Assembly: GCA_019188255.1 (NCBI GenBank)
Contig: JAETXT010000012.1
Coordinates: 2,704,376 to 2,768,375 of the forward strand
Direction: 5' to 3'
Origin: Verticillium longisporum
Taxonomy: Eukaryota > Ascomycota > Sordariomycetes > Glomerellales > Plectosphaerellaceae
DNA: 64,000 bases
Shown: positions 34,379 to 47,769 of the stretch, in pieces
How the letters are laid out: every line of letters starts with the position of its first letter
How positions within the stretch are numbered: the first letter of the stretch is position 1
The notes under the pieces: generated by a model
Seen by the model: only the letters and a program-made list of their open reading frames with translations
What the model was told of the DNA's origin: nothing
Database searches by the model: none
Translations under genes and position numbers: made by a program

Positions 34379-35959
34379 ATGACTTCCAAGAAGGGCAAGA
34401 CCGCAGCCGCCGGCGACGACATTGATGACCTGTTCGAGGGCATTGTTGATGATGCCCCGAAGAAATCACTCGAAAAGAAGTCCAAACCCACGACAGCCGC
34501 CTCCAAGGCCAGGGAAGACCAGGACACCCATGCCGAGCTTGAGAAGGACCCCGAGCAGCCCTCCCGCCCACACACACCGCGCATTCGGGAGGCTGCTACC
34601 AAGGGATCTCCTGCTCGATGGACTGCGACACCGACTGTCGCCGACGACAAGTCTGCCACAGCTCCCCGCAAATCCACCGACAGTGCCAGATCCTTGCGAG
34701 CCAGCTTCACCCCGAGCGCCACAAGCTCCGACGTGCAAGAGTCGGAGAAGAAGGCTGTTGTCGAACCATCTGCTGCGGCTCCCGCTGAAGCTCCTTCTGG
34801 CGGAGGCTGGTGGGGCAGCGTCTTCTCCACGGCAACTGCTGCCATGAAGCAGGCAGAGGCCGCCGTAAAAGAAATCAGAGAGAACGAAGAGGCCAAGAAG
34901 TGGGCGGAACAGGTGCGCGGCAATGTTGGCGGCCTCAGAGCCCTGGGTGAGTGATCATACTGCGGCTTCTCGCAGGCGTTTCTAACCGCGCTCCCAGGAG
35001 ACAACCTTCGCCAGCAGGCCCTTCCCACCTTCACCGACCTCCTACACACTCTTGCTCCCCCAATCAGCCAGCACGAACGATTGATGATCCACATTACGCA
35101 TGATATGGTCGGCTACCCTTCGCTCGATCCCCTCGTGTACGAAGTCTTTTCCCGCGTCATGGCCCAGGTCGAGGGCGGCGACCTGATGGTCATCCAGAAG
35201 GGTCAGGAAAATACCAGCCGGAGGTCGAACGATGTAGCTTCCGGCTGGCGTGACGGCCCCTGGTGGAAGCAGTCCGAGCTAGCTCGCGATCTCGGGTTGA
35301 TCAAGGGCCTGGTGGAGGGCACCAAGCTTTGCCGCGCCGGCGCCGAGGGCTATGCTGGCGAGTACTTTGCCGCGCATGGCGGTATCGGAGAGGCCAAAGT
35401 GCGAGCTACCGAATCTGTCAGCGAGACCAACCCTGTGCGCAGTTCGGATCTTTTCCTGGCGATCCAAGCCATAAGCGTCGATTCGGACGCTGCATTGTTC
35501 GCACGCGCAGCTGCCATTGAAAATGGTCAGGATTCACCCGCCGTTGCTGATCCCAAGGAGACGGACGGTTTTGTCTGCTTCGCCGTTTTCGTGCTCGACC
35601 CTGTTCACGAGATAGAGTACTCAACCGTCAGTCAGACCATACCGGCGAAATGGGTCAAGTGGCTTGACGCCGCGAACCCTCTGACCCCTGGTAGCGGTGA
35701 AGATGGCGAAGACCAGCACCTGCGTGTGTTGGTCCCCCACGAGATTCGGGAGATTGTCGAGAGTGGTGGTGTCGATCCCAGGGAATGGGCTGCTGAGTGG
35801 ATTGAGGAGCAGCTGAGTCTCGCCATCGGCATCATTGCACAGCGGTATGTCGCCCGAAGGATGGGCGTTAGCGAAGGGAGCATTGGCAAGGGCAAGAGGG
35901 GTGTTGGTGAGCTTGTCGAGGATGGCGCGGGTGAGGCAGCGAGGGCTGGTCTGATTTGA
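34379..35959 (+). CDS. mtc1: maintenance of telomere capping protein 1
   Basis: Two exons, 34379-34946 and 34998-35959 with a 51-bp intron, give 509 aa. The N-terminus is MTSKKGKTAAAGDDIDDLFEGIV, with the acidic DDLFEGI element typical of fungal Mtc1. A low-complexity linker follows, then GGGWWGSVFSTATAAMKQAE and an amphipathic helix, and the globular part (ISQHERLMIHITHDMVGYPS, DGFVCFAVFVLDPVHEIEYS, LSLAIGIIAQRYVARRMGVS). Yeast Mtc1 was named from a genetic interaction with cdc13-1 telomere capping but associates with COPI vesicles, so a direct telomere role is not established. The exon junction restores ALGDN. Its location about 28 kb from a telomere is probably coincidence. Confidence 0.9.
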
Positions 35960-37270
35960 GTCGCGTTGACGCGCTCTGTTGGTGTTGGGCCCGTACCATG
36001 ATTTATCATTAATTGTTCGCGAACCCGGGACTACGAGAATGAAGCTTATCGACAAAGGACTCTCGCGCCAGGTGGCATCCGGTGATCTGCTGTGCCTAGG
36101 TATAGCCATGTAGGTACCTCATGGAACTTGGTTTCCACAGCGTACTGTCATCGGGCAACCTTCAATACTACCTAAGCTTATGACCAGCTTTGGCGCAATT
36201 TCCTTCGCACAACTAAATCTGCGAGTCAAAGTTTCAGTCAGCTTGATAGTTGACTGACAATAGAACAGCAAGGCTTCCGTGTCGGCCGGCAGGATATCGT
36301 GCCATCCGTTTCTCGACTTTCAAGGCCAACGAGCAAGCGCCTTCGATAACGGGTGGGCACGGGCCGTTCCATTGTTGTTGCTCAGGGCCGCCCACGCCCA
36401 CAGGGCTTATGTCAGCCTCGGCGGGGTCTGGGTCACTGTAGAAAATTTTACTGACGATGCTGCAAAAGATCTCTACGTTTTTCTCCCATCATTCCATTTT
36501 TGGCCCCAAAGCCGTCTACGATTTCGACATTGATGGAGGCAGCGCGCTCAAGTGAGCGGCTGCTGAACCAATTGGAGCGCCAGACTTGTGCACCTCGTGA
36601 CGCCTTATCCGCCGTCCATCGCAGCATGAGATAGCAATCAACTCGGCCTTCGGGCAAAACATACGAGTCTTCGCTCCGCGGAGGCCCTCTACTGCTGTCG
36701 CGTTTTGCGATGCGCATCGAGGGTGGTTGCGATCGCTCACAGGCCCCTAGGACCTACTACTGCAATAAAAAACCCTGGGCCATCATAGTCCGCGCCCCGA
36801 TTGTCTCACGACTTTGCGTCTACGAGGCCCTCCACCTGGGCGAGGCTCCAAGCGCTCCAACATGCCACCGTGTCCCCCCCCTCTGTACGATCAAGTCCAT
36901 GACAATTTCATAAATGCAGCGACTTGTCATCCCTCTGAAGAGTTGCTGTTCCTCTTTTTTTCGTGTTTTTTTTTTCTTTTTTGGGAGGCTGCGCCTTTAC
37001 CAGCAGTGGGCATGCCTAGCTCCGCGATCGATCAAGCTTTGGAGAGCGGAGCGGAGCCTGCATTAGTTAGCAGCTGCAAATAGATGCCTTGCTGCGTGCA
37101 ATCGCTGAGCGACTGAAGACGTCAGCGACAGCTCCAAATGACCTTTTGCGTTTCCCACCCGTCAGCTCGCATCACATGACAGGCTACTTGCTCAGGCTCC
37201 CCTCGATAACCTTCCCTTACACCCGTGCGTGTCCAGCTGTTTGCCAAGTCTTCAATATCTCGACCATGAA
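35960..37270. other. intergenic
   Basis: No gene is supported. A T-rich tract (about 36955-36983) lies in the probable promoter region of the malic enzyme gene. Confidence 0.5.
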
Positions 37271-37330
37271 CCATGTACCTAAAACTTGCCAACAGACTCT
37301 GAACTCTTTACTGACCCATCACTTTCCCGA

Positions 37331-39261
37331 GCAGGGCGGCAGACGAGACATCCAGGTTCGCCCATCTGCCCTTGAGCACCAGTGGTGCCATCAAGTGTGC
37401 CATCACGGGCACGGCGCTTCTGAACACACCTTATCTCAATAAAGGCACCGCCTTTCCCCTGATGAGCGCCGCCAATTCAACCTTACCGGCCTTCTCCCAG
37501 AGAACGTCCATAGCCTGGATCAGCAGGTCAAGCGAGCTTGGCGCCAGTACTCGTCTCGTAGCGACGACCTCGCCCGCAACACATTTCTCACCTCACTCAA
37601 GGAGCAAAATGAGGTTCTGTACTACAAGGTCGGTCGGTAGCACGCTTGAAAAGGTTACCCAGCGATTGTTGATCATGTATATAGCTTCTGCTGGATCACC
37701 TAGCAGATGTGTTCTCTGTAGTGTACACGCCCACCGAGGGCGATGCCATACAGAATTACTCCGAGCTCTTCAGGAGACCCGAGGGCTGCTTCCTCAACAT
37801 CAAAGACGTCGAGCGAGTTCATCATGACCTGGCGCAATGGGGGCACCCCGAAGACATTGACTACATTGTTGTTACCGGTAAGCTGCTATCTCTTCCATCG
37901 CCCGTGTCTCAACAGGAGCTTAGACTCTAACACGCACAGATGGCGAGGAGATCCTCGGCATCGGGGATCAAGGCGTAGGTGGCATTCTCATCTCAGTGGC
38001 GAAACTCGTTCTCACTACTGTCTGTGCCGGCATACACCCGAACCGTACCTTACCCGTGGTTCTCGACTGCGGTACGGACAATGAAGATCACCTCAACAAT
38101 GAACTGTACTTGGGATTGCGACAGAAGCGTGTGCGCGGGGCCGAGTACGACCGCTTCGTCGACACGTTTGTGAAAGCCGCCCGTCGCCTGTATCCGCGCG
38201 CGTACATCCATTTCGAAGACTTTGGTCTTGCGAACGCCCGCCGTATCCTTGACCAGTACCGTCCCCATATCCCGTGCTTCAACGACGATGTACAAGGCAC
38301 AGGTTGTGTCACACTAGCCGCTATCCTGGCTGGCCTTCACGTGAGCAAGCAAGAACTCACCGACTTGCGTCTCGTCATTTTCGGAGCCGGATCAGCAGGA
38401 GTTGGTATAGCTGATCAGGTTCGAGACGCTATCGCGGCCAAGGGCAACATGAGCAAGGACAAGGCGGCTGAACAGATCTGGCTCATTGACAAGCCAGGCC
38501 TGCTTACAACCGCCCTCGACGTATCGCCCGCTCAACAAGGCTTCTGTAAGGATGCGTCAGAGTGGGAAGGCAAGGACACTTCGCTTCTCTCCGTCATCAA
38601 AATTGTACAGCCGAATGTTTTGATTGGCACGTCGACTGTGCCCAAATCATTCACCGAGGAAATTGTAAGAACCATGGCCAAGGGCGCCGAAAGACCTATC
38701 ATCCTGCCGCTTTCGAACCCGACACGGCTTCACGAGGCGGCTCCCGAAGATCTACTCAAGTGGACCGGCGGAAAGGCGCTCGTTGCTACAGGCTCGCCTT
38801 TCAAACCCGTCAAGGGGCCCTGGGGCGAGAACGGTTCGGAGGTGGAGATTGAAATCGCCGAGTGTAACAATTCGGTCGTCTTTCCGGGCATAGGTCTCGG
38901 ATCTGTGCTTTCCCGCGCCAGCCTCATCACAGACAAAATGCTCGTGGCGGCAGTCGAGGCAGTCGCGGGACTGGGCCCAGCCCTTAAGGATCAAAGGGCC
39001 CCGCTGTTGCCGGGTGTTGATATTGTACGCGACGTCAGCGTGCGGGTTGCGAGGAATGTGATTAAGGCTGCCGTTGCTGAGAGTGTGGCAACCGAGAAGG
39101 ACATCCCAAAAAATGACACTGACCTTGACGAGTGGATTAGGGATCAGATGTGGAAACCGGAGTATCGGCCGCTGAAGTTTGTGGGGATGGAGGACGCGTC
39201 CAGGGAGGCGAAGGGCCAGATGAGGGTAGCCGGCAGTGCCAGCCGGGTAGGTTTGTGGTGA
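37331..39261 (+). CDS. NAD(P)-dependent malic enzyme (start unresolved, one frameshift)
   Basis: Oxidative decarboxylation of malate to pyruvate. Readable exons are about 37335-37625, 37685-37877 and 37940-39261. The N-terminal region SRFAHLPLSTSGAIKCAITG, then LLNTPYLNKGTAFP, is followed by a frame change, after which ERRQFNLTGLLPENV and SLKEQNEVLYYK are perfectly conserved. Adding one C to the CCCC run at about 37457-37460 (TTTCCCCTGATGAG) restores AFPPDERR. Later motifs are intact: FSVVYTPTEGDAIQNYSELF, ILGIGDQGVGG, VVLDCGTDN, YIHFEDFG, FNDDVQGTG (metal site), VIFGAGSAGVGIA (Rossmann), LSNPT and NNSVVFPGIGLG. The start codon was not resolved: the frame opens at a good acceptor near 37334, so a short upstream exon is likely. 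One short-run indel in an otherwise perfect metabolic enzyme suggests sequence error, but a true null allele is possible. Cytosolic or mitochondrial location is undetermined. Confidence 0.85.
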
Positions 39262-39449
39262 ACACCTCATATCCATTTCTTCTGTTATTGTTTACAACAG
39301 ATTTCTGGCACTTCAAGTCGTCCGAAGTTTATGCTCAGTCACTCTCAGTCCCTCTACAAGACAAAGGCCACGTGAAACTAGGATCTGGGTCAAGGTAGGC
39401 CACAAACGACCGCGCATTAATTATGTACTAGACGAAAAGTTGGGTGCTC

Positions 39450-41324
39450 TCAGATCACATTGCCGCGGACCTGCTTGATGGTCTTAAGGTTGATGTTCCT
39501 CCAGAAACCGGTCGAGACAAGGGCACCGACAAGCACAGTGACACTAGTGATGAGCATGATGCGCTGCGAATCGCCGTATGCGAGTGCAATGCCGTGCCGC
39601 TCAGGGGTACCGTACCGGTACGCAAGTTGCGCATACATGTTGTTGTAGATGTTCTCGACGTTGTTGAATCCCTCGGGCATATGCTTGATGAGGTTGTTCT
39701 TGAAAGTGCCTGTCCATATGGCGGCGGCGATGGTGGAGCCGATGGCCATGCCAACGCTGCCGAAGAGGTCAAGAATGGCGACGATGACAGCAATGTGCTG
39801 ATGGTCTGACGGTGCCATCATGGCCATCTCGCCGCAGAGGACAATGGGACCACCTGCGAAGGCGATGAGGATCTGAGTCATGATAACATAACCAATGTTC
39901 TGATCAGGCTGTCGGAACTCGATCATAAGACCAACGCCGAGCATCATGAGCGGAATGAGGAAGTACAGCGCAAAAGGCTTAAAGCGTCCAGTGTAGCGAA
40001 TAAGCAGACCGACGACGATGCCGAAGAAGCAAGAGCCTGTGCGGTAGATGTTGATGATGTACGTCGTCTTCTCGACACCCTGGTTCCAGACAACTAGGAG
40101 CATCGAAGAGAAATAGGCGCCCCAAATGCCAGAATTGAAAAAGACAAACGTGAACATGAGCCCACCGCAGAGCACGGTTCGGTCGGCAATCAGTTCGAAG
40201 GGAATGAACGTGACAGGAGCGAAAAACTTTTCGTAGCAGACAAAAATGACGATGAGCACGGCGCCGACGACAATCATGCTGATGATCATTGGGCTCTTCC
40301 AGCCTTCCGACTGGTACGAATAAATGTTGAAGGGCAGAAGGAAGAGTGCCATGCCCGCAGCAAGAAGCAGGAGGCCAACAGCATCAATATCAATCAGATA
40401 ACGTCCGACAGACTTGAGCGTCAGGTTCTTGATAGTGCTTTGCTCAGGAAGCAGGCCCATCTTCTTGGCTTTGTTCTGGTTCCAGAAGAAAAGGAATATC
40501 AGTGGCAAGACGACGACCGGTGTAGTGATGGCCCAGACACCAAAACCCCACTCCCAGCCAGGGCCAGCGAGAACGCTGTCGGCAATAGGGCCGGCGGCCC
40601 ATGTGGTGAAGATATAAGGCGAGGAGGCAAATGCCAGCATGAGAGAGCGGTTCTTGAGGGTCGAGGTATCGGCGATGAAGACTGTCAGACAGTAGCTGAC
40701 ACCCTGCGCACTAGAAAAGGTCAGTCCATCGGCACCGACTGGTAGCGGGACAAGGCAACTTACCCAACGACAGCGAATACTTGCGCAGCAGCGTACGTCT
40801 CCACGTTTTTGCAAGCAGCCATCATGACGAACCCAAGCACCCAGACGAGAAGCATCAATGATAGTCCGTGGGGACGACCCCATGTGTCGAGAATCTTTGC
40901 GAGAGGAAGTTTGGAAAGACCGCCGATGATGCTCGCCATGACGGATGTTGTCGCCGTCAACGAGTGCATCGAGAAGCTGCTTGTGACAAACGGAGTCAAG
41001 GCCCGAACGACAACCTCTTGAAGCGAGAGAATAACGTAGATAAACCAGATGCTTTCAAGTGTTAGATCGTAGTTCGCGTGAGACTGCGCCGGCCGTGCGC
41101 CTGTCAACCACTCACATTACATATGCCAGGGCGAGATGCCAGTTACTCCAGACCATGGCCGTCGCCTCGACTTTGCGAACACCGGCTTGCGCGCCCTCGG
41201 AGAACCCCTCCTCAATGGTGAGGGGGCTGACCTTAAGATCATCGGAGTTGTGCTTTTCATTGTGAGCCCCCTCGGCTGCCACTTGAGATTCGGCCGCAGG
41301 ACCTTTGGGAGTCGACACGTCCAT
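39450..41324 (-). CDS. siderophore-iron transporter (MFS, Sit1/Mir-like)
   Basis: Three exons, 41324-41116, 41051-40764 and 40710-39450 (introns 64 and 53 bp), give 585 aa. It has a cytosolic N-terminal tail (MDVSTPKGPAAESQ..) and about 14 TM segments. Siderophore-transporter hallmarks: GAQAGVRKVEATAMVWS, LQEVVVRALTPFVTSSF, SIIGGLSKLPLAKILDTWGR and, across the second splice, FAVVGAQGVSYCLTVFIADT. These carriers import ferric hydroxamate or other siderophores by proton symport. The C-terminus (FWRNINLKTIKQVRGNVI) is a typical family ending. No GATA-type (Sre/HGATAR) cluster was verified, so iron regulation is expected from the family only. Confidence 0.93.
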
Positions 41325-43387
41325 GGTCGTTGTGATTTGCTGCCAAGCAGAATATCGAAGTGTTGCCGTCGAGAACAAAATGGTCGGCGCTCTGCGGTGT
41401 CGTACCGTGTTATCGGCTGTAATGAGTGAGGGGCTTGACAGATGGGCAGAGATCGGACACTAGCAACACGGGCATCTGCCAGGGGCGCCACAGGGGTGAT
41501 ATATGAAGACGCGCCCAAGGACCAAGGCCGAGCCGCTATCGGCTCGGGCGGGCGAAGCACCCCGGGCGAGGATCTTGCTAGTGCGGAGGCGACGGTCACT
41601 TGAAGGTCCAGGGTTTGAAGGCAGTTCGCCAGCTACCATCCTTGGTTAGCCCACTAGACCGCCAAAGAGTTTCTGGCCAGCCAAGGGGAATCAGCACACA
41701 CATCGGGTTGGGTGGGGGCGCTGTGTTCGAGAATCGGCTGAGAAATCCGTATCGGGCAGACGGTGGAAATGAAGCAGGCAGCCTCTTCGTGCCAACCAAC
41801 CTCTGCCTCGCGTAGCGTCCCATGATGCGAAAAGACGTCGTAGCTTGTCCGATGCTCACCCCATGGCTCGTTGTCCTTTGATGTCACTGACTCTCAGATC
41901 CAACCCGTTGATGCTTGAGCGGAGAGTTCCAATATCGACGAGACCAGGCTTGGCATGCTTGTTGCACCTTGAGGCAGTTTCTGCTTCCTCGTGCGGATCG
42001 AGTCAGAACCCGGGACAACGAGCCGAGGGTGAGTGGATGACACCGCGAAGCGAGCGCTGTTAGTCCAAGCAATCATCAGGCTGGAAAAAGTATTTGGGTG
42101 TGTAGGCCAGGATCAACATGCCTGTGAATCTCTTCTGGGATTGGCCTTTGGTCGGCTTAATGGTCGGCTGGCCAGCACCATTGTGGGTAGAACCGGGGTT
42201 CGAGCTAGGGCCGCTGCAAATTTTATCAGATTCATCTTATCAGATCATCTGCCCCGCTATTCATGTGACTTTGGCGTTCCCTGGTCGCGCGACCTGGCAG
42301 GTGTGCCGCAGACATTGACAAAATCACGCCTTCTGTAACACGTTGGGCCTGTGGCTTGTCGAATCTCCATATTCGGACGGAAAAAATGGCGCATGCAAGG
42401 CACTAGCGCGAGGTCTTGAAGACTCAAACCAGCACGCTTGGTTTCCCGACCCATCACAGAAGGCTTGTAAAACTGTATGGCTTTGCGTGATCTTACTCTT
42501 CCACAGATGAAAGTTTTAGGGTACTTGTATCCAGACTATATCCGGTGGCTGCCGGTTGGTGCTTTGACAACTGCATGTGCCAGCCATACACGCCCAGCGG
42601 CTGACGAGTCACAGGAAGGTCCGCTTGCCAACAACGTCACAACGCAACATACGGTCAACGGACCGGGCATAGAGTGCCAGCTCATACGGGTTAAAGATTT
42701 ACGATGTTATTACCGGCGGCCCCGTACGTCTGAATTTGTCGCCGGCTGGTCATTCAAGCTTGAAAAGACACAGTCGTCGCATGGCTAGGTTTTTTGTTCG
42801 GGCAATATACCCACCACCAGCTGACTTTCTCAGCACCAAGGTGTAAAGACAAGGTTCTCAATACGAGTCGACTGACATCTCAGCCTATAAGACGGGCTGA
42901 GGACTAGGGCGCATGATACCAACGTCCACCAGAGCGACTGGCGCCCAGTTGAAGCGGACGCCGTAGATCCTTTGCCAAGATACTGGCTCTTGGAACTATT
43001 GCGTCCCGTGTGCCCTGTCAGTGCGCGAGCGCAGACTTTGCGGTTGGTGGCGTACCAACCGCTGATCTTTATTGAGCGGATCTGCAATTACCATAGGGCG
43101 GTTGAGCCAACTGCAGCTGATTCATGAGTACCCCAAGCTTCGAAAGAAGCTCGGCTCCGAATAGGCTACGGGAACCGAGCTTGATATGGACTTACAGTCA
43201 ATAATCTCCTGAAAGCCATCAATACCATCCAAAGAGATTCAGATGTAGGCCAAGATATGTGTTCAGCAAGGATTTAGGGTGTTCTGCACCAAAGCAAACT
43301 GCCTACCATCTCAGGTGAGATGAGCAGCGTACTGTGCATTACGATGGTCCTAGTCTCGAGGCAAGTATTTTTGTAAGATTATGTACT
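41325..43387. other. intergenic, about 2 kb
   Basis: No gene is supported. ORFs up to about 100 aa (for example 42477-42788, plus) lack recognisable features. It marks the transition from gene-rich DNA to the decayed subtelomere. Confidence 0.45.
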
Positions 43388-46088
43388 TCAAAGGACCAGA
43401 ATACCCTTCAATGGTAGATCTCGGCTGGTTTTGCCAACGAAAACTCTGTACCCCCCCTCCTGAAGGTGCCATTTTTGTGCGTCAACATTCCATACACTGA
43501 GATCTCTGCGTCTCAGGGGAAATTTCACAGTAGCTGTCTCACCTGCTTTTATCAGTTGCTTCTCAAAACCCCGGAGCTGCTTCAGTGGCGTGTGATCATC
43601 GCCGGGAATGCCGAGATATAGCTGCGCGACTTCCTTTCCGTCGACCTTTCCGTTGTTTGTCACGTCCGCTTCCACGACGACTAATTCGTCCCACAGATCT
43701 TTGTGCCCCCCCCTCAATAACAGGGCCTGTTGGGTATGCACCAAAATTGCCATTGGCCTTGGAGATATTGAGAGAAGAGTAGTCGAAACTTGTGTAGCTC
43801 AGACCGAAACCAAATTCGAAACGTAGGTCGACCTTCTTGGAGTCGAAATCACGGTAGTCCACGAAAGTACCTTCCGCAAAGTTCGACTGAGGTTATGTCT
43901 GGAACCGGCTAGGCACGCCTCGAGACGTGTAATCAGGCTTCAGTAAATCGCCGTAGTCGGACTCGTTTCGGGCAACAGTATACGGAAGACGGCCGGAGAA
44001 GTTTTCTTGGCCGTAGAGAAGTGAGATCAATGCTCTTCCACTATCTTGGCCAGGAAGATGAGCAAAGATGACAGCTGTGACATTGGGGTGTTCAATGAAG
44101 GAGTCGACGAGGCGTGGTCCAGCATTATGGAAGACCACAATCGTGTTGGCACACTTGTTGGCCACATTTAATATGAGCATGTCAGTGTACTGGTCGCGCA
44201 GCGAAGGGCGGTCATACCCTTCTGTTGCCCAGACATTACCGATGACAATGCAGACATCGGAATTTGGGTTGATGGAAGGATCTCCGGACTCAAAGTCATG
44301 GTAAAAGAGCGGTTCCATCCTCGTAAGCCTGGGCTACGAGAGCATCGCAAGGGGCGCTAATCAAGCTCCACGAGGGCGCCGCCGAGCCGCCAGCAGAGAT
44401 GACAGTCCCGTTGATTGCAATGTCAGATGTTGGAAGATCGAGGTTACCGAACCAACCCAGGTCGACCTCTGTGATGTTGGCGGACCGGATGCCCATCTCC
44501 CATGATGCGAATCGGGTACCATTCGCTGCAGGGACCGGCGTGTTACTGCTGGGTGCGCGGGTGGAATAGCCAAAGAGAGATCAGCTTCATGTTTTCGGAA
44601 CGCAATGGTAGCGCATTCTTCTCGTTCTTGACAAGAACATGGCCCTCAACAGCGCTGTCGAAAAGAGTCGGCCTGGAACATTTGGTACGAGCATCGACAA
44701 TAGGGTGCGGCTCCCAGAGCCTTTGAGCCATGCCATTACCAGGCTTTGGAAAGTCTTCGGCGTCCTGCTTTAGGTGGAACCAGGATGCGATAAGTCTGGG
44801 CCAGCCAGTCAGCTGGATCACACCCAAGGCTCACGAAACACCCGCCTGGTCACCATGTTATCAATCTGCGCCTCTGGAAGGGATCCGTTGCTAACTGTCT
44901 CGACCAATGATGATCCAAATTTGCCAGCGCCGTTAGGCATAGCCACGTCAAGTCCACTCAGTGCAGAGACAACGCCTCCCTTCATTGCGCCCCAGTCGCT
45001 CACGATCCACCCCTGCAGTAATGAGAATACTGAGTGACACAAGATTCAAGTCCGATGGACGCACCTGGAAGCCAAGCTCCTCCTTAAGCAAGCCATTTTG
45101 CGACTTGCTATTCTTACAGACGTAAGAGTTGTTGAGTCTGTTGTAAGAGCACATAATATTGGCCGTGCCAGCGTTAACTGCATCGTAGAAAGGCCTGAAA
45201 AGGTCAGTTAAGCCTTGCTTGATCGAGGAGGGTTGGTTTTACCAGAGATAGAGCTCATGCATTGTCCGATCATCTACATTGGACGAGATAGCCTCCTGAA
45301 AAGGACCATCGTCTCGAGTGGACAGTCGGTGTGTCTCCTGCTCTTGAGCGATGAAGTGCTGCGTGTTGTTAATCAGAAGTTGGAATGCTAAAGGGCCACG
45401 CCACAAACCTTGGTGCTGGTTATGACTCCATTCTCCTGAATTCCTTCCACTGTTTCATGTACTAGACAACCGAAAAAGCTGGAGTCAAAGTCAGCCACTC
45501 AAGTTGTGACCATACTTCGGATGGCTATTACCTTCCCAGTTTCGACCAGCCGATACGACGCGGCCGATAGGGCCGATGGAAGGGCCATGCAGAACGCTGA
45601 CGCCCTTGATCTTAGCTTCTCGGCCCATGTGATAGGCCCTTCTATGCGCAAGCTCCTTGTTCCAGCTTGCGCCAACGTGGGTTCCCGGCGGGAAGGCACT
45701 GACGTAGTCAGTTCCACGCACGCTGTTGCCCGAGTCCACGAGGCACATCTCAGGAAACCTGAGTCGAGGTATGCCGGGAAATCCAACTGCTGCAACCAGT
45801 ATTAGAAGTGGTGCCCGCAGATAAGTTGGCCTGTCAAAGTCAGCATTCATTGTACTGTTGTTAGACGACAGAGTGTTTTACCTTTTCTTCCAAAGTCATC
45901 TGATTAATGAGAGACTTGGCCTTGGCAAGAGCATCTGACCAACGGCCATCTGATGATAGCTCAGGGGTAGGGTACACTGCTGGCGCCTGTCCAAAAGAGA
46001 AAGAGTCATCGACGATAGGTTCGTCTTGAGCCACGACCTGGGAGATAGCTACGAGGCCAAGAAGGCCATAAACCAGGCTTTTCAACAT
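43388..46088 (-). pseudogene. GH3 beta-glucosidase, multiply disrupted
   Basis: A secreted GH3 beta-glucosidase gene starts at the ATG at 46088 (signal peptide MLKSLVYGLLGLVAISQVVAQ). In order it shows [81 protein letters not shown] (nucleophile Asp), the GH3_C domain ([27 protein letters not shown]) and a fibronectin-III-like end. At least four introns are visible. Lesions include a one-base excess near 45777, a two-base loss in a TC repeat near 44580, a one-base excess near 44312, an in-frame TAA at 43893-43895, a G8 run at 43707-43714 that shifts frame, and a missing few-residue segment after NWEG. Indels alone could be sequencing error, but the in-frame stop and missing segment argue for real decay. 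It would hydrolyse beta-linked glucosides if intact. A TATAAAG (46191-46198) lies about 105 bp upstream. Confidence 0.8.
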
Positions 46089-47769
46089 GGCGCGTCAGAT
46101 TTTCATCGCAAGGCACAGTACCTTCAATGAGCACAAGCGACTACAGCCGATAGAGATTGGGACTAACCAGACGAAGGACACGACTGCGGTCTTTATATTG
46201 TCAAAATGGCCTGCGAACCTGACGAATACCTCACCTCCACCAACGCCACATGAGTTGATCAAGCCATGATCTCTGACTAGGACGCCAATTTGCCAAGACA
46301 CCGTGAGCAGCCGGCGCTTGTAAGAAGAATGGTGGGGGGCTACATCTTCAGCTGCATGTAATGAGTTGACGAGGAGAGCACAAGATCCAAGGCTGCTATT
46401 GACGGCTGTGACGGAACGGACTTGCTGCAGGCAGGTACATGTCAATCCCAGGATCTCGTTATTCGGCCCTTCTCACAAATAATCCAGTCTCGATGCCGTC
46501 TGTCACTTCGATGCCGTCCCCGGTGGACATGAGCCATCAGCCGAAGGGCTGGCGCACGTCAGGATTGCTGGCAGGCAAGGCGCAGATCGACTGCCAAGAA
46601 ACCAGCGACATCCGGTGGTTCCGCAGTGCGAAGGTTTATAGCATCCGAAGTTGATCATGGGGGTAGGTCGTGGAGGGCAGGGGGGTTAGGGGCCCTGCGA
46701 GACGAGCTGAGAGTGCTGTAGGGCACGATTCTGGGGATTAGGACATAGCGTGCGGGGAATCCTTAGCTGATCGCTGCTTCGGACCAGGGGAATTCGTGTC
46801 CGTGACATCATAGCTTGGCGTACGGCAGACCTTCATATTTTCGATCGACAGTTATCTACGGGTCTACGTTTCGGTCCCTCCGTCCATTTGTTGCACGGTG
46901 AATAATCTGAATCTAGAAATGGGCACTGCAATAATTACCTTGGGAATCAATGTCGACCTTTGTTTTCGTTGGTTATGCTATGATCATCGATTTGAGATGA
47001 GTGGCTCTGACACAGGGTTTCTGGCCCGGTGACAGATGGCTTGGCGCATACCTTGTTTTCTCCAAAAAGAAGTCCACACACCCAACTTGCACTGACGATG
47101 GTTGCCCTCATGAGTCAGAGATGCGTCACGAAGCCAGTGCCATGGAAGGGCCGAAGTTTGTGGCCCTCGATCTTGGAGACCCCAGAAAGATGCTCGAGCT
47201 TTCTCCGCGGGGTCTGGCTACTAATTGCGGGTTGTCTGTGGTCTTCCATGGCGGGGATGCTCGCTTGAACCCCGCAGCATACCTGTGGAATATTCGATGG
47301 CTCGGCTGCCGTGCGGTGTTCCAGCCGTATCGTGGATCCTACAACAGAACTTCCCCGCCACTATGCGGTTCGCGGGGGATTGAAACTTGATGTTGATCAG
47401 GCAGGCTATCCCCCACAGGAGGGATGAAGGAAAAGTACGATTATCTGACAACAGCGATCAATCTCTAAACCCGTGGAGCTCCCGAGATGGTCTGTAATAA
47501 ATCAGGGCGGCGGTGACAGAGGATGAGTTGAACATGGCTAAGCGTCATCATGCTTCGCCGGGATGGGCGAATTGATAATGTGAAGTGACAGTTGCGGAGC
47601 ATTCTTTCGATCACACAAGATCCTGTGCGCGCGAATGAAGGTCAAGATAAACATCCGAGACTGATCCTGCCAGACCGGGTTGTTTTTTTTTTAGTTGTTT
47701 TCCGCTTATGTGAAGCAGGTAATCTGGACAGACCATCAAAGCTATAAACAATAAGTGCCGTACATACTC
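46089..47769. other. intergenic
   Basis: No gene is supported over 1.7 kb. It contains a G-rich block near 46661-46705 (GGGGGTAGG..GGGGGGTTAGGGGCCC) loosely reminiscent of the dispersed repeat at 7169 and 13181, but the match is too weak to call. Confidence 0.45.

Noticed and set aside
34379..35959. Functional link between Mtc1 and the healed chromosome end
   Set aside because: Mtc1 is a conserved single-copy gene, and its distance to the telomere is most simply coincidence.
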